A stretch of 64,000 nucleotides of DNA from Clostridiales bacterium (GTDB taxonomy: Bacteria > Bacillota > Clostridia > Christensenellales > Borkfalkiaceae): the NCBI GenBank assembly GCA_015055545.1, contig SVHY01000001.1, forward strand, positions 62,001 through 126,000, given 5' to 3'. Under the pieces are notes generated by a model. That model ran no database searches, was not told the DNA's origin, and was given only the letters and a program-made list of their open reading frames with translations. Shown here one piece after another: positions 36,230 through 48,205 of this stretch (the first letter of the stretch is position 1; each line of letters begins with the position of its first letter). The translations under genes and the position numbers were made by a program.

Positions 36230-36419
36230 AACAACACTCCAACTTTTTGTTTACTTTTTATTTTATCGTTATACATTATACAACTTTTTCACGGTAAAAG
36301 CAATTAAAAGCAAACTCTCGGCGTGAAATTCTCGGAAAAATTCCTTAAAAAACTTGTAATTTTCTCGCGCGTGTGATATAATAAAGGCACTATCTTATTT
36401 TTTACGGAGTTTAACCGTT

Positions 36420-38999
36420 ATGAACGAGAACGAAAAAGAACAAACCCCGCAAACGGAAAACGGCGAAGAAAAACGCCGCAACCCCTTTGCCACGCTCCTT
36501 TCGCGCAAGCATAAGAAAGAGCCCGTCGTCGAACAGACGGACGTGCAACGTTTTCACGCTTACGCAAACGAAGGTCTGTCCAAAGCGCAGGTGGAAGAAC
36601 GGATTGCGCAGGGTTTAGTCAATAAAACGGGCAAAAAATATTCCAAAACGTACAAGAGCATTTTTATCGGCAATATCTGTACGTTTTTCAACCTACTCTG
36701 TCTTTTGGCGGCGGTGGCGCTTTTGCTTGCCCACGCGCCCGTTTCGCAATTTTTATTCGTCGCGATTTTTCTTTGTAATATTTTCGTAAGTATCGTACAG
36801 GAAATCCGCGCCAAGCGCAAAATTGATAAACTGACTATTCTTTCTTCCCCCACGGCAAAGGTCGTGCGCGGCGGCGAACAAATAGAAATCCCCGTGGAAG
36901 AAATCGTCGTAGACGATATTCTCATTTTGTCCGCAGGTCAACAAGTCCCTGCCGACTGTATCGCGGTGGAAGGTACGGCAGAGCTCAACGAATCGCTTTT
37001 GACGGGCGAATCCGTACCCATTAAAAAGGAGGACGGCGATTTCGTATACGCAGGCTCGTTCGTCGCAAGCGGCAGAATAGCCGTGCGCGTTGACAAAATC
37101 GGCGATTATACGTATATCAGCAAACTGACGGCGCGCGCGAAGAAATATAAACGCCCCAACTCGGAGATTATGAACTCTATCACGACGTTTATCAAAGTGA
37201 TAGGCTTGCTCATCGTCCCGATTGCGATTTTCATGTTCTTCACCAACTTCAACTCCAATACCGCGGGCGTTACGTGGGATTCGCTCGAACAAACGGGCGG
37301 TTTTTGGCGTACGCTATTTGCCGAAACCGCGGACGGTACGCTGTCCAACGCCATACAAAAAACCTGTTCGGTCGTAATCGGTATGATCCCCTCGGGCTTG
37401 CTCTTATTGACCACGGTCGCGCTGTCCGTAGGTATGATACGACTTGCCAAATACAACACGCTCGTACAGGATATGTACTCGCTGGAAATGCTCGCGCGCG
37501 TAAACGTGCTCTGCTTGGATAAAACGGGTACAATCACGGACGGTAGAATGAAAGTGAGCGATTGTATTTTGCTCAATAACAACACCGAATACACGATAGA
37601 CGATATTTTGGGTTCTATGCTCGCCTCGCTCAACGACAATAACCAAACCTCGATTGCTTTATACGAGCGCTTCGGTCATTCGGCGGCGTTGCAACCGATC
37701 GCCACGCTCCCGTTCTCGTCCGCGCGGAAATTATCCGCGGTTACCTTTGAGGGCGTAGGCACGTTCATTATGGGCGCGCCCGAATTCGTCTTAAAACCCA
37801 TGCCGACAAGAATCGACAAAATCGTTAAACAATACGCGCAAATGGGCTTGCGCGTGCTCGTTATCGGTCATTCTTCGGGACAAATACAGGGCACGAAAAC
37901 GCCGCTCGGCGTAAAACCGCTCGCGATTATCACGCTCGCGGACAATATCCGCCCCGACGCGATTGAAACGATTAAATGGTTCAAAGAAAACGACGTCGCC
38001 GTGAAAGTCATTTCGGGCGACAACCCCGTTACCGTTTCGGAAGTAGCCCGCCGCGCGGGGATTAAGAACGCAGCACAGTTCATTTCCTTGGAAGGCTTGT
38101 CCGACTTGGAAGTGGAAAACGCGGCGAACGAATATACCGTATTCGGACGCGTAACCCCCGAACAAAAAGCCATTCTCATTCGCTCTATCAAAAAAGCCGG
38201 CAACACGGTCGCTATGACGGGCGACGGGGTAAACGATATTCTCGCGATGAAAGAGGCGGATTGCGCGGTGTCCGTAGCCTCGGGCAGTGAAGCGGCGAGA
38301 AACGTTTCTAACTTGGTTTTACAGGACAACAACTTCGGCTCAATGCCTAAAATCGTCAACGAAGGCAGACGGGTTATCAATAACATCAAAACGTCGTCGT
38401 CGCTGTATATTATGAAAACGCTGCTCACGGTCATTTTGGCAACCACGTGTATCTTAATCGGTTGCGAATACTTCTTCACCACGAGCAATATGATTATGTA
38501 CGAAATGCTCGTCAGCGCTCTGCCCTCGTTCGTACTCTCGTTGCAACCCAACACCAAACGCGTCAAGGGCAAATTTATTCCGTTCGTACTCTCGCGCGCT
38601 ATCCCCGGCGCGATTACGATGGCGCTCGGTATTTTGTCGCTGTACGTCATTCGCCAAACGTCGCTCGCGGGCACGTTCGGGTTCGTATCGGACGGCGCGG
38701 ATACGCTTAGCTATCATGCGCTCATGATGGTCGTTTTGACCTTCTCTGGGCTGGTTATGTTGTACCGAATTTGTCAACCGTTCAATCTCGTACGCGCGTG
38801 CTTGTTCATACTCTCCACCTTCCTTTGCGCGGTGGTGGTAGCCGTTCCCGCACTCGGCGAATTCGTATTTGAAGGCTGGTCGCAAATCGACTTCTCACTC
38901 AGCCAAATCCTTTTGACGGCGATTATTTTACAAGCAAGCTTCCCTATCTCGAAAGGACTGATTAAGTTCTTCGATATGATAAATACAGCGGAAGAATAA
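36420..38999 (+). CDS. P-type cation-transporting ATPase (HAD-IC family)
   Basis: LCLDKTGTITDGRMKVSD phosphorylation motif, TGES, GDGVNDILAMKEADCAVS, multi-TM. Confidence 0.95.
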   Translation: MNENEKEQTPQTENGEEKRRNPFATLLSRKHKKEPVVEQTDVQRFHAYANEGLSKAQVEERIAQGLVNKTGKKYSKTYKSIFIGNICTFFNLLCLLAAVALLLAHAPVSQFLFVAIFLCNIFVSIVQEIRAKRKIDKLTILSSPTAKVVRGGEQIEIPVEEIVVDDILILSAGQQVPADCIAVEGTAELNESLLTGESVPIKKEDGDFVYAGSFVASGRIAVRVDKIGDYTYISKLTARAKKYKRPNSEIMNSITTFIKVIGLLIVPIAIFMFFTNFNSNTAGVTWDSLEQTGGFWRTLFAETADGTLSNAIQKTCSVVIGMIPSGLLLLTTVALSVGMIRLAKYNTLVQDMYSLEMLARVNVLCLDKTGTITDGRMKVSDCILLNNNTEYTIDDILGSMLASLNDNNQTSIALYERFGHSAALQPIATLPFSSARKLSAVTFEGVGTFIMGAPEFVLKPMPTRIDKIVKQYAQMGLRVLVIGHSSGQIQGTKTPLGVKPLAIITLADNIRPDAIETIKWFKENDVAVKVISGDNPVTVSEVARRAGIKNAAQFISLEGLSDLEVENAANEYTVFGRVTPEQKAILIRSIKKAGNTVAMTGDGVNDILAMKEADCAVSVASGSEAARNVSNLVLQDNNFGSMPKIVNEGRRVINNIKTSSSLYIMKTLLTVILATTCILIGCEYFFTTSNMIMYEMLVSALPSFVLSLQPNTKRVKGKFIPFVLSRAIPGAITMALGILSLYVIRQTSLAGTFGFVSDGADTLSYHALMMVVLTFSGLVMLYRICQPFNLVRACLFILSTFLCAVVVAVPALGEFVFEGWSQIDFSLSQILLTAIILQASFPISKGLIKFFDMINTAEE

Positions 39000-39003
39000 C
39001 GGA

Positions 39004-39054
39004 AATGCATTGCGCGTTCGCGCATGAATTTTCGTTTGCACTCAATGAATTGAA
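39004..39054. repeat. Class C palindromic repeat, partial
   Basis: gcattGCGCGttCGCGCatgaattttcgtttgcactcaatgaattg. Confidence 0.65.
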
Positions 39055-39057
39055 CCT

Positions 39058-39993
39058 ATGACCAATCCTATCACAATCGGCTCTATCACGCTGCCAAACA
39101 ACGTATTTTGCGCCCCGCTTGCGGGGTATACCAACTACGCCTTTCGCCGTCTTTGCAAACGCTACGGCACGGGGCTTTGTTTTACGGAAATGGTCAGCGC
39201 TAAGGGCTTGAAATACGGCAGCGAGAACACGGAAAGTTTGCTCTTTACCGACGAACGCGAGGGCTTAACGGCGGCGCAAATTTTCGGCAGCGATCCCGCG
39301 ATTATGCGCGCGGCTTGCGAACACGAAAAGCTCACCCCGTTCCCGATCGTGGATATCAATATGGGCTGTCCCGTACCCAAAATTTATAAAAACGGCGAGG
39401 GTAGCGCGCTCCTTGAAAACCCGCTTTTAGCGGAAAATATCGTCAAGGAATGTGTAAAAAGCGGTAAAATTATTACGGTCAAATTCCGTATCGGAATAGA
39501 CGAAACGCGCTTAATTACGACGGAATTTGCCAAGCGCATGGCGGGCGCGGGCGCAAGCCTTATCACCGTGCACGGCAGGACGAAAGACAAGGTATACGCG
39601 GGCGAAGTGAATTATGCGGAAATCGCGGCGGCAAAACGCGCCGTAGAAATCCCCGTCATCGCCAACGGCGGAGTGTTTAGCGTAGCGGACGCAGAACGGC
39701 TGATAACCGAAACGGGCGCGGACGGCGTTATGGTCGCGCGAGCGGCGTTATTCGACCCGCAACTGTTTTGTGATTTAACGGGCAAAAACCGTGAAAGCAA
39801 AGGCGAAACGTTCAAACGCCAGCTTGCTTGGACGGAGCAGACCTGCGACGAGCGGTTCACGCTCGTATTCATGCGCAAAATGGCGGCGTTCTACGTCAAG
39901 GGCGAACGCGGCGCGGCGGCGTATAAAGACCGCCTGTTCTCCGCACAATCACTAACCGAGCTCCGCGCAATCGCCGCAGAAATTTGGCAGTAA
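39058..39993 (+). CDS. dus: tRNA-dihydrouridine synthase
   Basis: APLAGYTNYAFRRLCKRYG; DINMGCPVPKI; LITVHGRTKDKVYAGEVNYAEIAAAK; VIANGGVFS. Confidence 0.94.
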   Translation: MTNPITIGSITLPNNVFCAPLAGYTNYAFRRLCKRYGTGLCFTEMVSAKGLKYGSENTESLLFTDEREGLTAAQIFGSDPAIMRAACEHEKLTPFPIVDINMGCPVPKIYKNGEGSALLENPLLAENIVKECVKSGKIITVKFRIGIDETRLITTEFAKRMAGAGASLITVHGRTKDKVYAGEVNYAEIAAAKRAVEIPVIANGGVFSVADAERLITETGADGVMVARAALFDPQLFCDLTGKNRESKGETFKRQLAWTEQTCDERFTLVFMRKMAAFYVKGERGAAAYKDRLFSAQSLTELRAIAAEIWQ

Positions 39994-39997
39994 ATAG

Positions 39998-40130
39998 AAA
40001 TGAATTGAAAAACTCTGTTTTTCGTGAAATGCGCTTTTCAAGCGCATGAATTTTCGCTAACGCTCAATGAATTGACGGCTTTGCCGTCATTGTGGAAATA
40101 TTCACCGCTACAGCGCAAGCGAAATAGGCG
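39998..40130. repeat. Class C palindromic repeat, left half plus core
   Basis: tgaattg AAAAActctgTTTTT cgtgaaat GCGCTTttcAAGCGC atgaatttt... ACGGCtttGCCGT cattgtggaaatattcac. Confidence 0.78.
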
Positions 40131-40168
40131 TATATATTACAAATCGGCAGGTTTCCCCGCCGATTTTT

Positions 40169-41434
40169 TCAGTTATGTACTTTCACCAACGCGCCGCCTT
40201 GCAACCTGGATTCCTCTGCGGCAATCCCCATCAAATGGCTTTCTATCGACGCGGCAAACGACGTTCGCGCCGTCGCCTTACCGCTCAACATGTCGTATAA
40301 ATTTTTGATTAGGAAATAATCGCCGCCACCGTGACCGTAGCCTTTATCGTCCGTGTGATCTACCGTCACCTGTTGCGGTGTACCGCCGAACACTTTCAAG
40401 GTGAACCCACCGTCGCCCGCTTCGTCCAAAATCAACTCGCCTTTCGTACCGTGGAAATGGTATCTTCTCCCGCTCCCGTAAGTAAACGCCGTCATAACCA
40501 ACGACGCCTTTACGCCGTTGGAAAAAGTCATTTGCGTGAACTGGTGGTCCACAACGTCGTTGTCGCACGCATACGCGCAACGTCCGTACGGACCTTCTTT
40601 AATCGCTGTCCAAAGCTTTTCTTCCGTAACGGGCGCAATGGCTACGACGTTATGCGGCCAACGATCGGGTTCTTTATTTTTCAACCACGTATCAATATAA
40701 ATGCGTTTCGCGCTTGCAGGGCAGCTGTCCACGTGCGGACAATCGACACACCGTTCCGTCGCGCCGTCAGGCGCGTTTTCCGCTTTAAAATGCGCCAAAT
40801 CGCCTACAGAGGAAACACTTTCGCAAGTCGATTTTGCATAATATTGCAACAAATCCAAATCGTGACAGCACTTCGCCAAAATCATAGGCGTTGCCGTTTT
40901 GGAATTTCTCCAATTCCCGCGTACGTAGCTGTGCGTTTGATGCCAATACGCCACCCGCTCCAACGCATTGATGGCAACAAGCTTACCAATCACCCCGTTG
41001 TCGATAATTTCCGACGCTTTTAAAAACGCGGGCGCGTAACGAAGCACGTGACATACGAGCGCCTTTCTACCCGACGCTTTTTGCGCCGCCAACAACTCTT
41101 CACATTCCTTACGGCTTGCCGTCAACGGTTTTTCCACCAGTATATCGTAACCCGCTTTAAAGGCTTTTAAAATATGCCCGTAATGGTCTTTGTCTTGCGT
41201 AGCAATCACCAACAAATCCGCGCGCTTTTCTTTAAAGAACTCGTTTTCGTCCAAAAACAACGCGGCGTTCGGCACGTCGAATATTTTTCCGTAACGGTTT
41301 AAACGTTCCGCGTTCAAATCGCAAAGCGAAACGATTTTAAATTTGTCGGGATTATCCTTCATCAGTAATCCGTACGTATTCGCGCCGCGCGCACCCGTAC
41401 CGATAATCGCCACTGTGTAAATCTTGTTTTCCAT
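40169..41434 (-). CDS. Gfo/Idh/MocA family oxidoreductase
   Basis: IYTVAIIGTGARGANTYGLLMKDNPDKFKIVSLCDLN; GYDILVEKPLTASRKECEELL. Confidence 0.93.
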   Translation of the reverse strand: MENKIYTVAIIGTGARGANTYGLLMKDNPDKFKIVSLCDLNAERLNRYGKIFDVPNAALFLDENEFFKEKRADLLVIATQDKDHYGHILKAFKAGYDILVEKPLTASRKECEELLAAQKASGRKALVCHVLRYAPAFLKASEIIDNGVIGKLVAINALERVAYWHQTHSYVRGNWRNSKTATPMILAKCCHDLDLLQYYAKSTCESVSSVGDLAHFKAENAPDGATERCVDCPHVDSCPASAKRIYIDTWLKNKEPDRWPHNVVAIAPVTEEKLWTAIKEGPYGRCAYACDNDVVDHQFTQMTFSNGVKASLVMTAFTYGSGRRYHFHGTKGELILDEAGDGGFTLKVFGGTPQQVTVDHTDDKGYGHGGGDYFLIKNLYDMLSGKATARTSFAASIESHLMGIAAEESRLQGGALVKVHN

Positions 41435-41514
41435 ATTCCTTTTCTCCTTTTGGGCTTTGATACTACGATTATACCCCAACCGTTTCCCGTTCGTCTTGCC
41501 TATTTTTGACTAAT

Positions 41515-42297
41515 TTATGTCAAAAATTGACGCGGCGCGTGTCCAAAAGCTTTTTTATAAGCACGATAGAACGTGTTCGCGCTTTCAAACCCGCACGCAA
41601 ACGCCACGTCCAAAACGTTCGCGTTTTTCTCTTTTCCAAGCGTTTCTTCCACGCGCCGCGCGCGCAACCGACCCACGTAGCCGTTCCAGTTCTCCGCAAG
41701 ATATTTATGTAATACGCGCGACAAATGCTCGCGCGAATACCCGAATTTTTTGGCAAGCGCACAAAGCGACAAATCTTTCCCGTAATTTTCTTCGGCGTAA
41801 ACGAGCAGCTGACAAATCAGCGAATCCCGTTGCGCTACGTCACCGTCTACGAAATCCACCGTTTCGGCAAGTTCTGCCGTTAAAATCCGCGCCAAACCGT
41901 CGAAATTCAACTGCCGATTCGTCGCGTTTTTAAAATTTTTTTGATAAAAGCCGTACAATTCGTCCAACAGCGCAAAATTTTCAAAACGGAAAAAACGCGG
42001 CGGTTTTTTGCCGTCGTATACGCGAAAAATCCGCTCGAACGAGTCCCTGTTCGCGACGATGATATAACAATTCGTCGGTTCTTTCGGAAAATAAGAATGT
42101 ACGAAAAATCCGTTCACGAAACAAGCGTCGCCGCCACGCATCACGCGCTTTTCCCCGCCGACGAGCACTTCTTGCTCACCGTCCTTTTGAAAAACGAATT
42201 CAAACGCACCGTGAAAATGCCCAAAAGTGGGAATCGCGCGCCGACGTTCAAAATAACTGTACCCCTTTCCCTCTGCGGGTAATTCGTAATCGCTCAT
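41515..42297 (-). CDS. AraC family transcriptional regulator
   Basis: LCALAKKFGYSREHLSRVLHKYLAENWNGYVGRLRARRVEETL...AFACGFESANTFYRAYKKAFGHAPRQF. Confidence 0.92.
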   Translation of the reverse strand: MSDYELPAEGKGYSYFERRRAIPTFGHFHGAFEFVFQKDGEQEVLVGGEKRVMRGGDACFVNGFFVHSYFPKEPTNCYIIVANRDSFERIFRVYDGKKPPRFFRFENFALLDELYGFYQKNFKNATNRQLNFDGLARILTAELAETVDFVDGDVAQRDSLICQLLVYAEENYGKDLSLCALAKKFGYSREHLSRVLHKYLAENWNGYVGRLRARRVEETLGKEKNANVLDVAFACGFESANTFYRAYKKAFGHAPRQFLT

Positions 42298-42395
42298 AAG
42301 CGTTTCTCCTTTTTATACAGTATAACATACCTTTTTATAAATGTCAAGAATTGACAAAAAATTTCCTTAATCCTCACGACGCAAAAAAAACGCGT

Positions 42396-42510
42396 GAAAA
42401 TATTACAATCATGCAAAACCTTGTTTTGCAATTCACGCGCCGTTAGGCGCAATTCATGAAATTAAAAATTTCAATTCACGCAAGGCAACGCCTTGCAATT
42501 CATTTCGCAT
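42396..42510. repeat. Class C palindromic repeat, right half
   Basis: gaaaatattacaatcatg CAAAACcttGTTTTG caattcacg GCGCCgttaGGCGC aattcatg AAATTaaaAATTT caattcacg CAAGGCaacGCCTTG caattcat. Confidence 0.82.
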
Positions 42511-42519
42511 TATGCATTT

Positions 42520-42552
42520 CTAAAAAGCCGTGTATTTTCACACGGCTTTTTG
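42520..42552. terminator. Rho-independent terminator-like hairpin
   Basis: AAAAAGCCGTGtattttCACACGGCTTTTTG. Confidence 0.7.
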
Positions 42553-42674
42553 TTTGCCGTATAATCACTCGGCAAAAGGCGTTTTTCGCGATTTTGACGG
42601 CAAAGAACGCGTAAAATAGGAAATTTTTCTACGCAACGAGAAAAAACTTCGTTCAAACGCTGTACTTTTTTTGA

Positions 42675-44669
<1,995 letters not shown>

Positions 44670-44671
44670 TC

Positions 44672-44867
44672 CATGAATTGCAAGGCTCTGCCTTGCATGA
44701 ATTGAAAAAGGAATTTTTCATGAATTGCCCTACGGGCGTGAATTGCAAAGCAAAGCTTTGCATGATGGAAATATTCCCACAATGACGGCAAGCCGTCAAT
44801 TCATGCGCCTTTGGCGCAATTCATGGCGCAAGCCAATTCACGAAAAGCACCGCTTTTCATTTCATTC
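44672..44867. repeat. Class C fishbone palindromic repeat, copy C7, between gyrB and gyrA
   Basis: CAAGGCtctGCCTTG/AAAAAggaaTTTTT/GCCCtacGGGC/CAAAGcaaaGCTTTG with tgaattg spacers; core catgatggaaatattcccacaatg; ACGGCaaGCCGT/GCGCCtttGGCGC/GGCgcaaGCC/AAAAGCaccGCTTTT with caattca spacers. Confidence 0.92.
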
Positions 44868-44896
44868 AACTTGATAAGGATATAGGAGATTAAACC

Positions 44897-47494
44897 ATGG
44901 CAAAGAAAGAAACTAGCCCTGAATTAACCGAGGAATTTAAGAAAACGCTCGCGATGACGAAAATGCTCGACATCGAAGTAGACGACGAGCTGAAACGTTC
45001 GTTTATCGCGTATGCAATGGCGGTAAACAAATCGCGCGCAATCCCCGACGTTCGCGACGGTTTAAAACCCGTTCATAGAAGAATACTCTATTCCATGCAC
45101 GAAATGGGGCTTTATAACGACAAAGCGACGAGAAAATGTGCGCGTATCGTCGGTGATTGTATGGGTAAATACCACCCCCACGGCGACAGTTCGGTGTACG
45201 ACGCGCTCGTACGTTTAGCGCAGGATTTCACCATCAACTTCCCGCTCGTATTCGGGCACGGCAACTTCGGTTCGGTGGACGGCGACAGCGCGGCGGCAAT
45301 GCGTTATACGGAAGCCAAGCTCTCCAAGCTCGCTGCGGAAATGTTGCGTGATTTGGATAAAGAAACGGTAGATTTCATACCCAACTTCGACGGCAGTGAA
45401 GAAGAACCCACGGTTTTACCCGCCAGATATCCCAACTTACTCGTCAACGGCGCGGACGGTATCGCGGTTGGTATGGCGACGAATATCCCGCCCCATAACT
45501 TAGCGGAAGTTATCGACGGTACGATCGCCATGATCGACAACCCCGATATCACGATCGACGAGCTCATGGAATATATCCCCGCGCCCGACTTCCCTACGGG
45601 TGGTTTGATTATGGGCAGGAGCGGTATTAAAAAGGCGTACCGCACGGGTCAAGGCAACCTCGTTATCCGTTCCAAGTGCGAAATCGAAGAATACGGCACG
45701 GGCGGCAACGTCCGTTCGCGTATCGTAGTAACGGAAATCCCCTACCAAGTCAATAAAGCACAGCTTATCAAAACGATAGCGGACATGGTCAACGACAAGC
45801 GCATTGAGGGCATTTCCGACATTCGCGACGAATCTGGGCGCGACGGTATGCGTATCGTAATCGAATGTAAAAAGGACGCCAACGCGCAGGTCGTACTCAA
45901 TACGCTGTATAAAAAGACCAAACTGCAAACGTCGGACGGTATTATCCTTCTTGCGCTCGTGGAAAACGGCACGGAACCGAGAACGCTCAACTTGCAAGAA
46001 ATTTTGCGCTATTATTTGGAACACCAAAAAGAAGTCATCACGCGCAGAACGAAATTCGATTTAAACAAAACGGAAGAACGCGCGCATATTATCGCAGGCT
46101 TGGTGCTTGCACTCGCCAACGTAGACGAGGTTATTCGCATCATCAAAGCGTCGGCGGATAAATACGCGGCAATCGAAGGCTTGACGAGCGCGTTCGTACT
46201 CGACGAAAAACAAGCCAACGCGATTTTGGAAATGCGCTTGCAACGTCTTACGTCCTTGGAAGTGGAAAAGCTCAAAGACGAATTAGACGCACTCAACGCA
46301 ACGATAGCGGACTTGAAAGACATTCTCGCCAACGAATGGCGCGTTATGGCGATTATCCGCGAAGACTTGACGACGATTAAAGAAAAATACCCCTCCGAAC
46401 GTAAATCGGAAATCTCCGTCGATTACGGCAATATCGACGACGAAGACCTTATCGATAGAGAAGACGTCGTTATTTCCATTACCCATTCGGGCTATATCAA
46501 ACGCTTGCCCGTAGCCGAATACAAAGCGCAAGGCAGAGGCGGCAAGGGTATTACGGGTCATAGACCTAAGGACGAAGACTACGTGGAAAAAATGTTCGTT
46601 TGCTGCACGCACGACCCTATTTTGCTGTTCTCGTCCAAGGGCAAAGTTTACTCCATCAAGGGCTACGAAATCCCCGAGGCGAACCGCACGGCGCGCGGCA
46701 GAGCCGTCGTCAATATCGTTCAGCTTGACCAAGGCGAAAAGATTGAAACGGTGTTGCCCGTTCTCGAAAACGGCACGGGCTATCTCACGATGGCAACCGA
46801 GCGCGGCTTGATCAAGAAAACGCACACCGACGAATTTAAACGTATTCCGAAGAACGGTAAAATTGCTATTAAATTACAAGAAGACGACAGACTCATTTCC
46901 GTCCAGTTCACTACGGGCGAAAACGAAATCTTAATCGCGTCGCAAGGCGGTAAATGTATCCGTTTCAACGAAAACGACGTCCGCCCGACGGGCAGAGGCA
47001 CGCAGGGCGTAAAAGCCATTTCGCTTGCGAAAGACGATATCGTAGTGGACATGCTCATTGTGGATAAAGAGCAGGATATCTTCACGCTCACGTCGCTTGG
47101 CTACGGCAAACGCTCGAACGTGGAAGACTACCGTTTGCAAAGCCGTGGCGGCAAGGGTATCAAAGCGGGCGTATTCAACGAAAAGACGGGCTATCTCGTG
47201 AACATGAAGTTGGTTACGGACGAGAACGATATCATGATCATCACGACGAGCGGTATTATCATCCGTATGCACGCAGACACGATCAGCCGTATCGGCAGAG
47301 CGACGCGCGGCGTACGCGTTATGAACGTCAAGGACAGCTTAGTTGCAACGGTTGACGTAACCGAACGCGACGACGAGGCGGAAGCGCAAGCCCCCGAAGA
47401 AACAGCGGCAGATTTAAGCCCTGAAGACTTAGCGGAAGAAGTGGAAGTTATCGAAGACGACACGCCCGTAACGGACGACCCCACGGAAGAATAA
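44897..47494 (+). CDS. gyrA: DNA gyrase subunit A
   Basis: AMAVNKSRAIPDVRDGLKPVHRRILYSMHEMGLYNDKATRKCARIVGDCMGKYHPHGDSSVYDALVRLAQDF. Confidence 0.97.
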   Translation: MAKKETSPELTEEFKKTLAMTKMLDIEVDDELKRSFIAYAMAVNKSRAIPDVRDGLKPVHRRILYSMHEMGLYNDKATRKCARIVGDCMGKYHPHGDSSVYDALVRLAQDFTINFPLVFGHGNFGSVDGDSAAAMRYTEAKLSKLAAEMLRDLDKETVDFIPNFDGSEEEPTVLPARYPNLLVNGADGIAVGMATNIPPHNLAEVIDGTIAMIDNPDITIDELMEYIPAPDFPTGGLIMGRSGIKKAYRTGQGNLVIRSKCEIEEYGTGGNVRSRIVVTEIPYQVNKAQLIKTIADMVNDKRIEGISDIRDESGRDGMRIVIECKKDANAQVVLNTLYKKTKLQTSDGIILLALVENGTEPRTLNLQEILRYYLEHQKEVITRRTKFDLNKTEERAHIIAGLVLALANVDEVIRIIKASADKYAAIEGLTSAFVLDEKQANAILEMRLQRLTSLEVEKLKDELDALNATIADLKDILANEWRVMAIIREDLTTIKEKYPSERKSEISVDYGNIDDEDLIDREDVVISITHSGYIKRLPVAEYKAQGRGGKGITGHRPKDEDYVEKMFVCCTHDPILLFSSKGKVYSIKGYEIPEANRTARGRAVVNIVQLDQGEKIETVLPVLENGTGYLTMATERGLIKKTHTDEFKRIPKNGKIAIKLQEDDRLISVQFTTGENEILIASQGGKCIRFNENDVRPTGRGTQGVKAISLAKDDIVVDMLIVDKEQDIFTLTSLGYGKRSNVEDYRLQSRGGKGIKAGVFNEKTGYLVNMKLVTDENDIMIITTSGIIIRMHADTISRIGRATRGVRVMNVKDSLVATVDVTERDDEAEAQAPEETAADLSPEDLAEEVEVIEDDTPVTDDPTEE

Positions 47495-47624
47495 CCCCTA
47501 TCAAGGGTCAAGGGTGAGCTGCCCGTTAAGCAAGGCATTGATAATGCCTTGTAGGGGCGAAATGAGTGAGCGCATTTGCCCGCGCGAACGGTGACCGAGC
47601 GCAAAGTAAACCGCCCTTTGCGCG

Positions 47625-47715
47625 AGACACAGTCCCTTGTGGGGTGTGGGGCAACGCCCCGCGAAATAGCCCCAAGTACAGCAACCGCAGGTTGCGCCAC
47701 CGCCGTAGGCGGTAA
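47625..47715 (+). repeat. Class E multi-hairpin intergenic repeat, copy E4 (5' arm partly replaced)
   Basis: acacagtcccttgtggggtgtggggcaacgccccgcgaaatagccccaagta is identical to E5; then GCAACCGCAGGTTGC and ACCGCCGTAGGCGGT. Confidence 0.83.
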
Positions 47716-47728
47716 TCAATAAAATATC

Positions 47729-47767
47729 TCCCAGCCGAGAACAAGCTCTCGGCTGGGAATTTTTTAA
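47729..47767. terminator. Strong bidirectional rho-independent terminator
   Basis: CCCAGCCGAGAacaagcTCTCGGCTGGGaatTTTTTaaaa. Confidence 0.85.
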
Positions 47768-48078
47768 AACGGGTCTTGATACTCGTCCGTTTGATACGTC
47801 ATATTCTTCCACGCACATTCCGCGCGATATAACCGCCGTAGCGCGGAATACACGCTCCATTTTTTCGATAATCCACGCGCATAATACACCACTTTCAAAT
47901 CATGCAACGTCAAATCGTTTGCAATCTCCAAAAACAATTCCTTTTGCTTTTGCAAACTCTCTTTTTCCGCTACCTTATCTTTCGCCCATAAATGACAAGT
48001 TCTTATTCGCCTATCCAAGAACGCCAACCCCTTTGCCAAACTCTCCATTTTAATAACTGTTTCTTCTTTTTTATCCAT
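47764..48078 (-). CDS. Small hypothetical protein divergent from XRE (islet 3)
   Basis: ~104 aa MDKKEETVIKMESLAKGLAFLDRRIRTCHLW...; divergent from the XRE gene across operator repeats. Confidence 0.7.
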   Translation of the reverse strand: MDKKEETVIKMESLAKGLAFLDRRIRTCHLWAKDKVAEKESLQKQKELFLEIANDLTLHDLKVVYYARGLSKKWSVYSALRRLYRAECAWKNMTYQTDEYQDPF

Positions 48079-48093
48079 TTTTCGCTCCAAATA

Positions 48094-48191
48094 TTGAATT
48101 ATATTCAAGTTTTACAATATTATACTTGAATTAAATTCAAATGTCAAGTTTTTTCCTATGTTTTGTGTTAAAATATTGAATATAATTCAAG
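48094..48191. promoter_or_regulatory. Three dyad operators of islet 3
   Basis: TTGAATTATATTCAAG (48094-48109), TTGAATTAAATTCAA (48126-48140), TTGAATATAATTCAAG (48176-48191). Confidence 0.82.
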
Positions 48192-48205
48192 TGGCGGTTT
48201 ATAAC

